From Seriola aureovittata (Eukaryota > Chordata > Actinopteri > Carangiformes > Carangidae): a stretch of 64,000 nt of DNA. The stretch spans positions 2,846,401 to 2,910,400 of the forward strand of contig NC_079364.1 in NCBI RefSeq assembly GCF_021018895.1, in the 5' to 3' direction. Below, in pieces: positions 24,872-37,004 of this stretch (its first letter is position 1; every line of letters begins with the position of its first letter). Made by a program: the position numbers and the translations under genes. Below the pieces are notes generated by a model that made no database searches, was not told the origin of the DNA, and saw only the letters and a program-made list of their open reading frames with translations.

Positions 24872-25000
24872 GGGGCTGTGACTAACAATTACCAGTTGTT
24901 ATTTTACAGTCATCAATTAATCTGATGTGTTTTGGCCCATAAAATGTCAGCAAATAATTCAAAATGCCCATCACTAATTCTCCTAGTTATTTCCTGAGAC
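24872..25000 (-). mobile_element. Fragment of the GTTGCAGC-ended interspersed family
   Basis: GGGGCTGTGACTAACAATTA at the left end, followed by TCATCAATTAATCTGATGTG, CCCATAAAATGTCAGCAAAT and AAAATGCCCATCACTAATTC, matches the left half of the family. The right half is missing. Confidence 0.55.
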
Positions 25001-26982
25001 ACATTTTGAATTGATTTGAATGGAACCTTAATAACGTATGCACGAGTCTGAGATACAGTGATGTCTTACCGGTCATGTCATCGTTATATTTTCCCTTGTG
25101 GTGTCATACAGTTGTACGATGTGTTTTGAGAAGGAAGTCAGATGAGGCTTCACAGCTGACGTTGTTCCCCGTGTTTCTGGCACCTTCTCTTGGCTTGGAA
25201 CACATGATCGTGTACACCCTGAATGACAGGCACACAGAGAGGGCTGAAGAATCTGATATGCACAGTAAAAACCAAAACAATTTCTCCCTCTCCAAAACAA
25301 TTTCTCCCTCAAAACAATTTGTCCCTCATGCCAGTGGGATGGGATGTAACATTTAATTAGAAAAAATTGGACCTTCTTGAATGCAAAAGAAACAATACCC
25401 ACCGGTTTGAACACTCAAATAAATAGACGCATTCTGCACTGTGCTGATTATGATACAGCGCCACCACATTGGCGTGATGTCAAATCCACCCAATTCAATG
25501 CTTGTAGGAAAAGTTGCTTTGCTAGTTAGTGTCCTCCATCTTTATTTATTAGCTTAGTTTACTGAAAGGTCAATGGGGCATTAAGTCGAGCTGACAGTGA
25601 GTTTTAAGATCGCCCTCTGCTGGACCACAAGGCACGCTACCTCAAAATGTCTGTTGCACTTAAAGATGGTAGATTTAGAGTCTGAGCAGGTCACAGTTAA
25701 AAAAATTCCCCTACGTCTGAAAAAAAGTTTTCATTTCAAATAAAAAGACAGTCTCATGAAATTATCTTGTACATTAACAAACTTGGAAGCAGACAGTGAC
25801 AATTAGTGTGACTCATCTTACCATTGTTTATTCAGGGAAGATTGACTGAGCATTAAGCTCTTTGTCAGCACAAAATGATGATGCTACAGACGTCCTTGCA
25901 CATTAAATAATGACTGTGGATCCATGTTTTAAGTCTTAATATTGCTGCACATTTAATTTTTTAGCTGTCAGTTCACCGTGACTCTAAATTCATATCTGGA
26001 GAACAGCCACGTTTCAGAGCGCTGTGGCTCTTTAAGTGCAGAATCCAGATGGAAGAATGTGGGTGCTCTTATCGATTTTCCTGCTGTTTGCTCAGGTTTG
26101 TTTGTGTCAGCTCGATGTTGGAGCCCACGCTGTAAGAAACGCTGGAACTTAACACACACGAATCTCATTTACATAATATTCTGACCAACTCATAATGAAC
26201 CGTGATAATTTCCTCAGCGAAAGACTACGCCATTAATAAGCGCAAATCGCATCTGCTGGTAATTAATTGTTTACATACATTTAATACATTAAATAAATGT
26301 TTAATTTAAATTGGAACCCTTTACAAATATAAGCTTGAATACATGTCAACAACAATGATATTCCTGCAGAGTGAGAAGGGATGCCAGAATCAATGGGCTG
26401 CCAGGTTTCTGTTTTTTTTTTTTAAATGCTGAGAAACGTGCAGCAAATGAGGATTAATTCAACACAGTGAACACTAATCAACATATATCCTAGTGGGGCT
26501 TTTTTAAATGCTCGTCTCTGCAGAGAAGTGAGACTATTGAAATTCTCCACCGGCTATCGGTTCAGTGTGTTCCTATTGGAAAAAGTGGTTGTTTTTTTTA
26601 TCTAAAACAAGCTTTTCCTGACAAGCAGCCTCTTTGACTGTGCAAATGTTTGCTGTCTCTGAGAGGCAACAACGTACGAAGCGTGACTCCATTATACTGC
26701 AACAAACCCTCAAAGGGAGGAGGGCTGGGCGCCTGACAACAGTCAACACTGGTTTGTTTTAACCAGGATTGCTCCTTAACCTTAACCAAGCAGTTTCTTC
26801 TGACCATATCATATAATAAAAATATATATATATTTTTTTACCAGAAACATCCTGCTGATAGTGTTAGCGTATCTGAAGCTCGCAATCCCATGAGTCATTT
26901 TGAAAGGCAATGATATTAAGTCATTTCAGTTATGGGGCTTGATCCCTCATAGTCACTGTAATAAACTAGGATTACTGCCTCG
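25001..26982. other. Unique sequence without recognisable gene
   Basis: Short overlapping open frames on both strands (25073-25414, 25075-25356, 25968-26184) carry no domain. The stretch at 26160-26300 contains several TAATTA/TTAATTAA-like motifs and might be a conserved element, which I cannot test here. Confidence 0.35.
25273..25327. repeat. Three-copy minisatellite, 17-20 bp unit
   Basis: AAAACAATTTCTCCCTC is repeated three times in tandem with 0-3 bp linkers. The third copy has a G for C substitution (AATTTGTCCCTC). Confidence 0.85.
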
Positions 26983-27293
26983 TGGTTGAATCCCTCCGCC
27001 ACTCAGACTGGTTTCAGATTACATCCCTGTTTTATCCAGAGTCGTATAAAATATGAACCATTTGTGTGAAATTTTGTCATAATTGCAGAGTAGACTCTGG
27101 TGGGCAAAAGGTCAAAGGTCAAGGTGACTGTGACCGGGTAAAACAATTTTTAGCCATAATTCAATACAAGAAATTCCCTGATGAGATCACTGTGAACTTC
27201 ACCTTTGACCTTTGACCACCAAAATCTAATCAGTTCATCCTTGAGTCCAGGTGAATGTTTGTGTGAAATCTGAGGAAATTCCCTCAAGGTGTT
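26983..27293 (-). mobile_element. Interspersed repeat carrying AGGTCA direct repeats (copy 2)
   Basis: Opposite orientation to copy 1 at 20.9 kb and longer. AGGTCAAAGGTCA is present at 27109-27121, and a second site in the reverse sense (TGACCTTTGACCA) lies at 27206-27218. The two copies share the CTCCGCCACTCAGACT block, CATCCCTGTTTT and AACCATTTGTGTGAAATTTT. It ends with TGTGTGAAATCTGAGGAAAT-type sequence. No coding capacity. Confidence 0.7.
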
Positions 27294-28427
27294 ACTGTTG
27301 TATTGTAAAGTAAGATGATGACTTACCTTGGCTGCGGTGGAAAAGTCTGTTTTACTTAGGAAGGTTCCTGACTGAGTGAAATGACCCTGAAGCGTTTAAG
27401 TGGCGGCCATGATGAGAGCTGGTCCACTTCTCTGCACTCTGAGGAAAGGAGCTTCAGTGCTTCTTATCTTAAAGGAGAAAATGCCGTCCCACAATCCCTC
27501 GCTACGGCAACATTTAAAACGACAGAGCACCAGGGGTGTTAAAAATATCATCAACATAACAATAAATGTTTTCTTCCTTCTTTTAGTCATCTTATTTCAA
27601 CATTTCAACCCTGTTTGTTTTATTTCTGTGGTTCAGAAAGGAGTATTTTTCGTCCACGCATTATAAATAATGTTTACAACACTTTAACACTTTATTATAG
27701 ATATATCCTCCTTCACATCTTTCCTGGACCTCATGGTGTTTTCCGTCCAGGTCAGAGGAACAGTGGTTAGAAAAGGAGATTATTTTGACTTTTCGACTGC
27801 AGCTCTTGTAATGAGGGCAGTCAAACAACTTTTAGGATGTGTTTACACAGCTAAACCTCTGCGCCTGTTTCACCTTGGCAGCTCCGGTCTGACAGCACCT
27901 TAAGGCTGATGGCAGTCAGCCAGTCAACGAAAACTTGTGTGTTGTGTCCCCTCTTTGTCCTCCTCCCTTGTGCAGGTAATTTCCTCCTCTCCTCTTTCCT
28001 CCTCCTCCTCCTCCTCCTCTCTGCCTGTCGCACCATGCAAACATTTTCTTTACTGTCTGAATAACTGAAATAATTGAAAAATATTATTATATTCTTCAGG
28101 CTTACACGACATGGTCTGTCACTCCAAACTTTCCTGCCACAGCAGTCCGCACTTTTCTCTCCAAGAACCAGAAAAAAAAAAAACACACACACACTGGGAA
28201 AATTTCACACTCGACAGCTTCGGAAAAAAAAACTGAGACGCTGTAGAAAATGCTCTTCCCATCAAGCGAACATAAAGATGCTGAGACGTCATTTAAAAAT
28301 ACACCTTCAAGAATAAAAGAAAGCTTCAAGATAAAAGCTAAAATTGTGTGTTCTTTCAATAGGACTACACTGTGTTTCAGCAAACAAATTAAAACAATAA
28401 CAAAAAACTCGGACAATAATTCACGTT
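27294..28427. other. Unique sequence without recognisable gene
   Basis: Open frames on both strands (27396-27666, 27851-28192, 28102-28416) are short, overlap antisense and lack domains. Nothing else recognised besides the CCT tract listed separately. Confidence 0.4.
27999..28020. repeat. (CCT)n trinucleotide repeat
   Basis: About seven CCT units in a longer pyrimidine-rich stretch (27978-28024). Confidence 0.85.
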
Positions 28428-28935
28428 AGCCCTGTGCTTAAGACACTGTACCGGCTACCTGTACCTTTAAAGTTCCCTCTCTTGTCTATAAAGCTTTAAA
28501 CGGCCTTGAGATTCATTTTATGTTGCAGACAGATCACTGAGGTCGTCCACGGCGTTCTTTTAAATGTTCCTTATGTGTCCCATAAAAGCAGCGATGTGGC
28601 CGTTTATGTGTTTATGTCCCTAAACTGTGGAACACACTTCCTCTGGATATTACAGCGGCGAGCTCTCTTGGTATTTTCAAAAAGAAATTAAAGATCAATC
28701 TTTTTTTAATCTGGCTTTTTAATTTGGATTTTTGTTATAGCTTTTGTTTTAGTGTTTGATTACTTATCATTCATCACTGTTTTTATCCCTAGTGTCTATG
28801 TTATTTTATTTTATTCATCATTTTATTGTTGTAGGTTTTAATCTTGCATAATCTTTGTGTGTGTGTGTGTGTGTGTGTTGTTTTGATCGTGCTGTGTGAA
28901 GCTCGTGTTTGTGTGAAAGCTGAGTTGAGTTAAGA
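28428..28935 (+). pseudogene. LINE ORF2 C-terminus plus 3' UTR, L2/CR1-like
   Basis: A conceptual reading across frames gives, in order, a block like LYRLPVP, RQITEVVHGVLLNVPYVSHK and then an LNCGTHFLWI/CLCP-TVEHTSSGYY region. The last corresponds to the conserved 'LWN-LP' C-terminal block of CR1/L2 ORF2, followed by a basic FxKxxKIxLF-like end near 28680-28710. Stops and frame changes mean it is dead. The following T-rich segment, TG tract and GTGAAAGCTGAGTTGAGTT end resemble a LINE 3' UTR. 5' truncation is expected for such insertions. Confidence 0.6.
28855..28879. repeat. (GT)n microsatellite within LINE 3' UTR
   Basis: About twelve GT units. Confidence 0.9.
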
Positions 28936-30740
28936 CTGCTTCTCTTATCTTGACATCTGATCGAGGGCCATTTATTTAGTATTGTTGCTTCAGGTCTCCT
29001 GCCTGCAGCTGCACATTTTAACTGAGCAGTGAGAAGTATTTTGTAATCCTCGTCGACCTCTCACCTCGAAACTTCACTTACAGTAGAAAACCCATTAGAG
29101 TCCCATCAGCTTCGCTGAGGAGCTGTTGCTTCTGCTCTGCCGTACTCTCTGTAATCTCACTATTTCATGGTCTGTCTGGTTTTGTTGTTTTGTGTAATTC
29201 TTTTAATAGTGGGTCAACATGCAGTGCTCCTCGGTTTTTTTGTGCACTCAGCACATTTGTTTTTCACATCACTGGCTTAATTTCATAAATTATGGGAGAC
29301 CATGCTGAGCAGCACATCGACACTATCAGCGGGTCTTCTACATATTTTTAAATTCAGATTTCCAGTTCCAGCAAAACAAAAGCAGATGCGTGGCAGCATT
29401 ATGCAGTTTTTATGTGTCTTGCTACTGATGTAACGACAACGAACAACTGAAAACATTTGATTAGGCCCAAGTCTTAAATTAAGGACAAGGGGGAGGGGTT
29501 GTTCTTGTCTGATGCTGCAGCTTCTGCAACACTTTAATATCTGCTCCATTTCAGAAATAGTCAAATGCATTTATCCTAAAAGTTGCATTAATCCATAATT
29601 TAAACATTGCATCAAATGACCTCAGTAATGTGAGAGGGATTTCTTACTGTGATGAACTCAGAGAGAGTTACAGCCCAGTGTGTATCTGCAGCTTTTTAGC
29701 TTCTTTTATCTCATTGTTCTGGTTTTATTGCAGCTTCACTGTGCGATTCAGTTGCTCCAGCTGCTGCTGCTTTCGACAAACAAAGACAAACAACAGATAA
29801 AGTTAATAGTTGGTTTCTGTTGCAGTTTTTTGCAAAAAAAAAAAAAAAGATTTCTACATTTCTGAATTCTAATTTTTCTTTCTTTAATTTCCAATTAAAC
29901 ATGAGACAGATCCAACAGCCCTCCTCTCGGTTGGAGCCGGTTCCCTGGTGAAACGGCAGACGCCACGACATGTGAAGAAAGTGTTTCCATTTCAATTTTG
30001 CTCAGTATTTCTTATGCTCTGAAAAACCAGCCCATGTGAGTGTCAATGTTTTTGCGACATTTGAGATTTTTTTCCCCTAAATTCAGGTGTTTTCATCACA
30101 GTTTCAAATTGGTGAAGAAAGTCAAACATCTAACAGTTAAAGATCCAGATCTTTTGTTTCAGGAGTTGTTCCTCCGCCTTTAAAAACACAGGTGTTTCCA
30201 CTGAGTTGTGTGGAGCTGTCGGAAATAAATGAAGCCGTCAAACGTCACAAACCAACAGGAATGATGAAGGTGTAACTTTTCTGACCTAAATAGGTTCAAC
30301 AAAACTAACAGGGGAGTCAAAGGGATGTCAGTCAGACACAGTCCTGAGGAGTCACGTCAGAGAGCTGGTTTACACTGAGCTCCACCGTGAAGGAGAAATC
30401 CCTGACGGCTGTGAGGGAAACAGCTGTCGTTGAATTCTTGACCTTTATTATGAAATCTTGTGCTAAAAGTGTCGACTGCTGTTGTTCCACACCTGTCGCT
30501 TAGTTTTGTGTTAAGTGGTGTTTGTGCAGCCTTTCCCATGGAACAACATTTACACATTAGTGTTGTCATTATGCAGAGTAGTGCTGATTATTCGTTTTTT
30601 AATTGAGTGTTTGTTGCATTGCCAAATATGATTCACCTTCTTTTAACAAATAGTTACTTTTTGAATTAACAAATATGTTTTTTATGATGTAGGACAGAAA
30701 CATGTAAATGCCCGTGTGCAGCTGCACAGTGAAGAAAGTT
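28936..30740. other. Unique sequence without recognisable gene
   Basis: A 15-A run lies at about 29834-29848. Short antisense-overlapping open frames at 29680-29995 lack domains. Nothing else recognised. Confidence 0.4.
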
Positions 30741-30884
30741 CACAGACGCTTTTACACAAAGCAACTTACAGATTGAGGCAATTAAAAGTTTGCCCAAGGA
30801 CGCTCTGACACAGGGAGCTGGAGATCGAACCGCCAACCCTGTGATATGTATGAAACCCGCTTTACCACCTGAGCCACAGCTGGT
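30741..30884 (-). mobile_element. tRNA-derived SINE
   Basis: On the minus strand the copy starts CAGCTGTGGCTCAGGTGGTA, which contains an RNA polymerase III A-box-like sequence (TGGCTCAGGTGGT, 30864-30876). A B box GGTTCGATCTC (30821-30831) follows 33 bp further. The body contains GTCCTTGGGCAAAC and ends with AAGTTGCTTTGTGTAAAAGC then GTCTG, the tail typical of fish SINEs (GGATAAAAGCGTCTGC, from memory). Length is about 144 bp. It is not a tRNA gene: the anticodon arm and acceptor pairing are not preserved and there is a long non-tRNA 3' body. Confidence 0.8.
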
Positions 30885-31738
30885 TCAGCACACAGAGGGC
30901 ACACGGTGTCAGGAGGGCGCTGCTTAATAAAACCTAGAACTTTCTCCTTTATTGAGCTGCACCAATGAAATATTAAAATAATACTTCCCTGTTTCTGTGA
31001 TCATAATGTAGTTATTTAAAGAGCCATGGTATTGCTTAAGGTAAAAATTAAATCCTTGCTAAATAATGTAGTATTATTCTCTACCACATACAGTGAGAAC
31101 TTATGTATGAAGATTAGGGAGCAAATCCTCGCTGAGGCGTTCGAGTCCCACTTGAACGTCACGTACAGCGGCATCTTCTTTTGTTTTTCTTTTGATGGCT
31201 GGTGAGAGGACGAAGAAGCATTTGACCATTACAGTGTTTTTTTGTTTTTTTTTTCTTCTGTGCATTAGGTCAGTGAAGGTTACCCAGAGCCAGGGCCGCT
31301 CTAGGATGCATCGTCATGGCGATGGCATTAATGAGAGAGTTGTCAGGTGATATAAATTTGGGATGGCTCCAGGGGTTTAATGAGCGTTTTCACAGCATCT
31401 GAGATCGAGGTGCACAATTTTCCACAAAGGCCCTGCATGTGTTATTCTGTGAATTATTCAAAAAGTGGTGTTTTAACTGCAGACTATTTTTAAACCCAGT
31501 CTGCTATTAGTGAAACACAACACTCATCCAAACTTTAATGGCGCTCTGTTGTTCACTAAGAATATTCTGCCTGCTCTCAGCGAGCGCCTGACTGGAGAAC
31601 ATTTTTACTGAGAGCTCGAGCTTCTGCAGCATTTTCAGAGCACTGTCCTTCTGCATGTGAAGAATTACCACTGTCTGTAGTTAAGGTTAATCATACAGCA
31701 GGAACATCCAGGTGTAGTAATCCTGCTGCTCTGTCCAC
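30885..31738. other. Stretch without recognisable feature
   Basis: Unique sequence with one T-rich run near 31236-31258. Nothing recognised. Confidence 0.4.
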
Positions 31739-31956
31739 AGCTGAAACAATTAGTCGGTTAATCAAATAGTGGATGGACAGAACATTTCGTTTTTCAGTAA
31801 ACATTTGCTGCTTCAAGCTTCTCGGACGTGATGATTTGATGCAGTGAATTAAATACGTTTGGGTGTTGGATAAAACGTGGGATTAGAAAATGAAGTGCTT
31901 TTTCGTGGGTCTTACTGTTTTCTGACATTTTTTTGGGTCAAATTGATCACGAATAG
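31739..31956 (+). mobile_element. Copy of GTTGCAGC-ended interspersed family
   Basis: Begins AGCTGAAACAATTAGTCGGT, continues with TTTTTCAGTAAACATTTGCT, CTTCAAGCTTCTCGGACGTG, TTGGGTGTTGGATAAAACGT and TTACTGTTTTCTGACATTTT. This is the same order as the 46.7-kb copy. The right terminus is missing. Confidence 0.6.
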
Positions 31957-34343
31957 AGAAAACCACTGGCAGTTTCATCATTAATTATTCCCCCTTGTGC
32001 GCCTAACTTTCAACTCGTATGCAAAGTAGGATGTGTGGACGCAGCTTCGGGATTGGCTGCAGACTGGTCTGCTGACAGCTTGCCCCTGTACCTCTTTTGT
32101 TATCCGTGAAATTTAGTGACGATTGTGAATGAGATTTGTGGTGAGGTACTTCCTGTGTTGTTAATTTTCAATGACAGTGCAGACATTTTATTTTCAGTTT
32201 AGAGAGTAAGTTCGACCACTCTTGTTAGCTTGAGTCCTCTTTTTCTTATATTTAATCTTTGATCTAGCAGCCCAGGTTTGCCCTGTTCCCCTCTGTCAGT
32301 TACCCCTTGCACTTTGGTTGTGTCTTTGTTTATCTCCTTACTGACAATATGGGTTGTAACACTAGTTAAAACCATCCTGCCTTTGGTCATAATGTAAAAC
32401 ATGTCTTCAAAGACTCAGACGCCAGTGAAATGTGGTGTCAAACTTCAGAGGACAGAGAGTTTAGTTTAGATTCTGAAGCGGTCTAAATGCTGGAAAACAA
32501 GTTTTATAAACCAGAAATCATACTTGTCTCATTGGTATTGATCAACAGCTCTATCCACCCTGGGCAGATGTGTTAAGGTCATTTTGTGCTGTGAGGCGGT
32601 AAAACTTTGAAAAAAGCTTATTTGATATGAGCTGTGTCAGAAACCTGTCCATGTTGTAGCAACTCACTCTAAATGAGGTTGATAATTGTCCTACATTTAT
32701 GTAATGTTGATCTATTTCACCACAGACTTTATTGCCTTGGATTTTTTATTTTATCCTAAGTGACCTCGTTTCAAATCACGTCCTTCGCATGTCTTTCATC
32801 ACACTAAGTTTTCTTTAATTCTTCGTCACCTTGTCATTCGTCAGAAGGTAAAAACGACGGTAATAGGAGTGCAGATCTTCTGTAATCTGTCCGCTCCGCT
32901 CTCTCCACACCACTTACGGTGTCAGACAAAGTGAAAGGGTTTTTTCACAGGCTGCAGGTCTACGAGCAGGAACATGCTGTTCTCAGAGAAGTCACTGCGT
33001 TCTGCTGGAGTAAATGAATTACTGTGTTTGAATGAATACGAAACACCATCAAAGCTGAGTACTTAACAGCCTGACACATGCTGCATATTAATGTTTTTAA
33101 AACACTGTGAAAATGGTAATTACAGTTCTATTTATTTTTTCTTTTCATAGCTCATTTGAAAAGAATACTTCATTTTGTGACAGCGGCCATTTTCATTAAT
33201 TGAGGAAAGTGCTCATCATTGTCGCCGCAGAATTTTTCAAGGATATAAAATTGGGTGTTTTTTTTTTTTGTTGTTTTTTTTTTAACAATACCAGGCCTTG
33301 TGCACCGGTCTGCTTTGAAATGAGAGCTCTGTAATCAAAATGTGGGTGTGGGTATAATTATAAAACAATGGGAATTAAAGGCCATGTGGGTGTGAGTTTT
33401 TCTTTTATAACAATACAATTTTTTAATCTTTATTTTTTGTCTCCATCTCAAATGACTGCTCTTTAGTCTTTTTCTTCTAATTCTTTTTCTTTGCCAACGT
33501 TTCATACAGGTAAAAAGTAGTGTGGGCTTGTGCACTTTGACAGGATTCATATGAGCACAGACTGAACACTGATGAAACAGGAAGTGGGTGGAAAGAATGT
33601 ACCAGTTGAAAGCGCTTCACTGTGCTAACCTGTGTTTTAGTGTAGCACGTGATAATTAGTTCTGTGGGAGCTTCACGTTTCTTCATCTTGGAGATCCTGA
33701 AAAAATAGTTTTCATAGATGAAAGGGTCAAACCAGATGGGCACTTGAACTCACCACAAGTGTGTCGGGGCATTTAATTGACCAGAGAGGCTGCGGTGTGA
33801 CCGTTAGGCACCGTCTCGTTAGGACATCGTCTAAATAAAGGGCAGTCTGTGCAAAATCCCCAGCGATTGCAGATTTTGATATTTGTATCTGATAACAATA
33901 ATTAATACAAAAAACAATCAATTGTTACAGATCCTTAAATATAGATTTTTTTAAAGGAATTGTGACAAAGATATAAACTAAGAAGAACATTTAATTTCAT
34001 GTTGTCTGTGGTGAACACTGGGTCGTGACACTGTATGTAAATGACTTTTATCAGCCGACATACACACCGCCTCCGGCAGATCTGAAAGAAGCTGACATCG
34101 GCAGATTTCTCCTGGTCCAGCTCTACCCCACATTGATCCTGGATTTGAAACCTCCCACTAGCATTGAAAGCATCACAATACTCACTTCTACAATTGTAAA
34201 ATCTTTATAACTGAAAAGCCCAAATCTAGATCTGCACCAAATTTGAGTTCATCCACCAAACTGCGCTCAGATCTGTGAATTTTTGTGAGATGATAACTTG
34301 AAACAGACGCATTAAGCATAAAGTTTGTTTCTAAACAAAAAGT
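31957..34343. other. Unique sequence without recognisable gene
   Basis: T-rich runs occur at 33259-33282. Open frames (32199-32402, 33335-33550, 33477-33743, 33727-33921) are short and without domains. No repeat family recognised. Confidence 0.4.
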
Positions 34344-34489
34344 GGTCACACTTTATTTTATGGTACACTTATCAGACGTAACAAGCCATAGTTTGTTTGT
34401 CTAATTTTATACAAACTACAAATCTTGTCCTATTATTCTATTACAGCTTATTACGTCTTATTGTGTGTACTGTAAAATAAAGTGCGACC
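34344..34489. mobile_element. 146-bp MITE with terminal inverted repeats
   Basis: The first 25 bases (from 34344, GGTCACACTTTATTTTATGG...) match the reverse complement of the last 25 (to 34489) at about 22 positions. The insert is flanked on both sides by AAAAAGT (34337-34343 and 34490-34496), a perfect 7-bp target-site duplication. It is far too short to encode a transposase, so it must have been moved in trans. The inner part is AT-rich with GTCTAATTTTATACAAAC-like sequence. The superfamily is not certain; the duplication length fits the 7-8 bp classes. Confidence 0.85.
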
Positions 34490-34496
34490 AAAAAGT

Positions 34497-36629
34497 GACC
34501 CAGGGGATAAACTTCATATCAGAATAAGCTGTAATGTATGTAACATAACATGACAGTCACGAGAACTGCATTGTGTAAATTATTGTTTTACATAATTAAA
34601 ATATTTAATATCAGGTTGTAAGTGGTTTATTTTTTTTCCCTTTTTATTGTGATTTCTATAATTTATTCACATGATTGTTAGAGATGATTTGTTGTTGTAT
34701 TTTTTACCTGTGCACACCTTGTCCTTCATGTTGTCTGTTTTCCTGATGAAGAAATGTTTCATCCAGTGTGTGAAAACTTTGCACCGGAGTCGATAGCAAA
34801 GGACTTTCTGCTGTGTATTTTATTTTATCTCTCAAATGATGAAGAAATACATCAGAGTTTCCTTCAGCAGCTCTAAGTTAAAAGTGATGTTGTGTCCAGA
34901 AAGATTCTGCAGCATGTCAGTGTCCAGCATTTATAGCTGAACCTAATTGTGTGGTGAATGTAGGTGACGCCAAACCTGTCCATTAATACATTGTAGGGTG
35001 TTTTTATGTGTCATAGATAAGGCTCAAATTCTTGCCCTCAGCAATTCATAAGGAACAAAAGATTGTGCAGACCTTGTCTCCAGTGGCAGCAGCTTCTATC
35101 AGAATTTAAATATGTGAGAGAGAAAGTGGATTCTGACCAATAAAAGGTCATGTACAACATGTCGCTTAAAAGCTTGTCAAATCAGAGCAGAGAGGAGAAT
35201 ATTCAGCGTCGCAGTACGTTAAACGGCGACTGACCCTGAAAATCTCTTTAGCATTTTCTCCTTGACGTTAAAGGATGGTGTTAAAAGGCGTTTTACAGTT
35301 GATCAGGAAGTGGGTGTAGGCAGTGTGAAACTGCTGATATTTGCAAAAACAGGGCCGTAGAGAAGGACTGAAATGACATCATACGTCAAATAGATGTGGG
35401 ACAAGATCAAAAAACAGTGTGGTCAGCAAGTAGAGAGCTGGTAGACACACAGGCTGGACTTTCTCTGTCAAATTTTATTGTGTTGTCTTCAGGGCCAAGG
35501 CGAGGAACTCCATCTGCTGTGACTCTCTAAAAATGCATGTATATGCTGAATGATGCCAAATGTTGCTTCTTTTTTTTATTTCAATGTTATTACTGTACGT
35601 TAATGTTAACACAGTAAAATGATGACCTGTTGTTTTCTACTTTGTTGTGATTTTGAAAGGAACATTAACTCATGACTATAACTCGTCAATAAGCACTTTA
35701 CACACAGGTCAAAGTGCTTCACAGACGACTGACAAGCTAAAAGGAAATCAAATAAAAGAGCTGACAGTGAGATACAATAAAATAGGTTTTAAAAGCAACA
35801 CTGATGAACATTGCTAACATTAGCAAAAATAATAATAATGTTAAAGACATCTATTTGGTTTTAGCTCTTGATGATTATGAGAAAACCAATGGGTAAGATA
35901 TTTGTATTTGTTAATAGTTTTCTGCTGCTCAGGGCTAATGAAGGGTGGTGCTCTCCAAACAGGCACTAATGAGTCCTTGACAATCATATGAGAATATTAA
36001 AAGTCACAGTCCGTGCTTGTCTGTGACTGACATCTAACTCACGTGCTCCTTATTCTGGTCCTCAATGCTGGTTTGAAATCTCTGCTCGAAGAAACGTATC
36101 AGCTCTGGCTTCTTGACCCACGTTTGCTTCCCACCGAATTGACGGGAGTGTAAAGCAGCTCTTCCATCACAACCCTCCACCTCATTAAAATCATTTACTC
36201 TCTCAGCGCATTAGCAGGCTGAGCTTTAAGAGCTGTGCATAAAAGAGCAGATGAAGTGGGCAATCTCGACACACTTGTGCGCGCCCTATAAAGATTTTGC
36301 AGTCATTCATGTGTGTTTCAATCCAGTATCACCCCCATCAGCAGAAGTTTAAAAAGAAGAGGCAGCTCCGGGCTGTGTAATTAGTGTGAGTGTTTAATTA
36401 GGTTTGTGTGCTAAAGCAGTGAGGAGCTGTTCCCTGTCATAATGCAGTGGACCTTTTGCTGTCTGGAGACTTTGACACTCACGAATTTCCCCGTCAGTAA
36501 TTGTGAAAGAATGGTATCTGCTATTGCACAACACAGTAGACAGGTGTGAATAGAGGAATGAAATCATATAAAAATGCTCCCACTACAACACAGGCACTAC
36601 AACACAGGCACTCATTGGTGATTTAATTT
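34497..36629. other. Mostly unique sequence without recognisable gene
   Basis: The part at 36180-36440 is balanced in composition, carries TTTAATTA/TAATTAG cores and lacks repeats, so it is a candidate conserved non-coding element, untested. A 14-bp tandem duplication (CACTACAACACAGG) lies at about 36581-36609. Confidence 0.35.
35690..35812. repeat. Possible LINE-related repeat fragment
   Basis: CAATAAGCACTTTACACA, CAAAGTGCTTCACAGACGAC and the A-rich GAGATACAATAAAATAGG resemble fish repeats that begin with AAGTGCTTTACA and continue with AATAAAA-rich sequence (recalled). No borders or coding block are visible. Confidence 0.3.
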
Positions 36630-36639
36630 ATGCAGCACA

Positions 36640-36890
36640 AAATTAAAATACTTTTGCTTAGACAGCAGATTGTCCACAAAACACAGGCATTAATGAAAAA
36701 ATCAGTTGGATTCTTATATATGGGAGAAACACAATTTAACTCTCCCTTTAAAAACATAAAAATTATTGTACAGTCCACTATACTATCTACACTGGAGTAT
36801 GGAGATTACATGCTCATGCGTTCATCACTTAAACCCTTTACAATAGTGTCATTCATGTTATCATTTTTGGACACCACTGTTCACTGAGTA
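36640..36890 (+). pseudogene. LINE reverse transcriptase C-terminal fragment
   Basis: The plus-strand frame at 36630-36887 reads KKSVGFLYMGETQFNSPFKN, then IIVQSTILSTLEYGDYMLMR and SLKPF. This is the thumb-side block of L2/CR1-like reverse transcriptases (equivalent to the FQPVLDYVWG region in the 12-kb copy), where LDYGD is conserved and here reads LEYGD. Only about 60 residues are recognisable. It lacks the YADD domain and is a dead scrap. It ends roughly 115 bp before the tandem array. Confidence 0.65.
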
Positions 36891-37004
36891 GAAGGCATCA
36901 GCAAACCTGTGCACACACATGCACAAATCCATACATTGTCTTGTACACACATTACATATACTATATTTTGACTTTTTAATCACATACTATAGGATTGCGT
37001 CTTT

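Noticed and set aside
30821..30884. Minus-strand tRNA gene
   Set aside because: A and B boxes are present, but the cloverleaf is not preserved and the sequence continues into a SINE body and tail.
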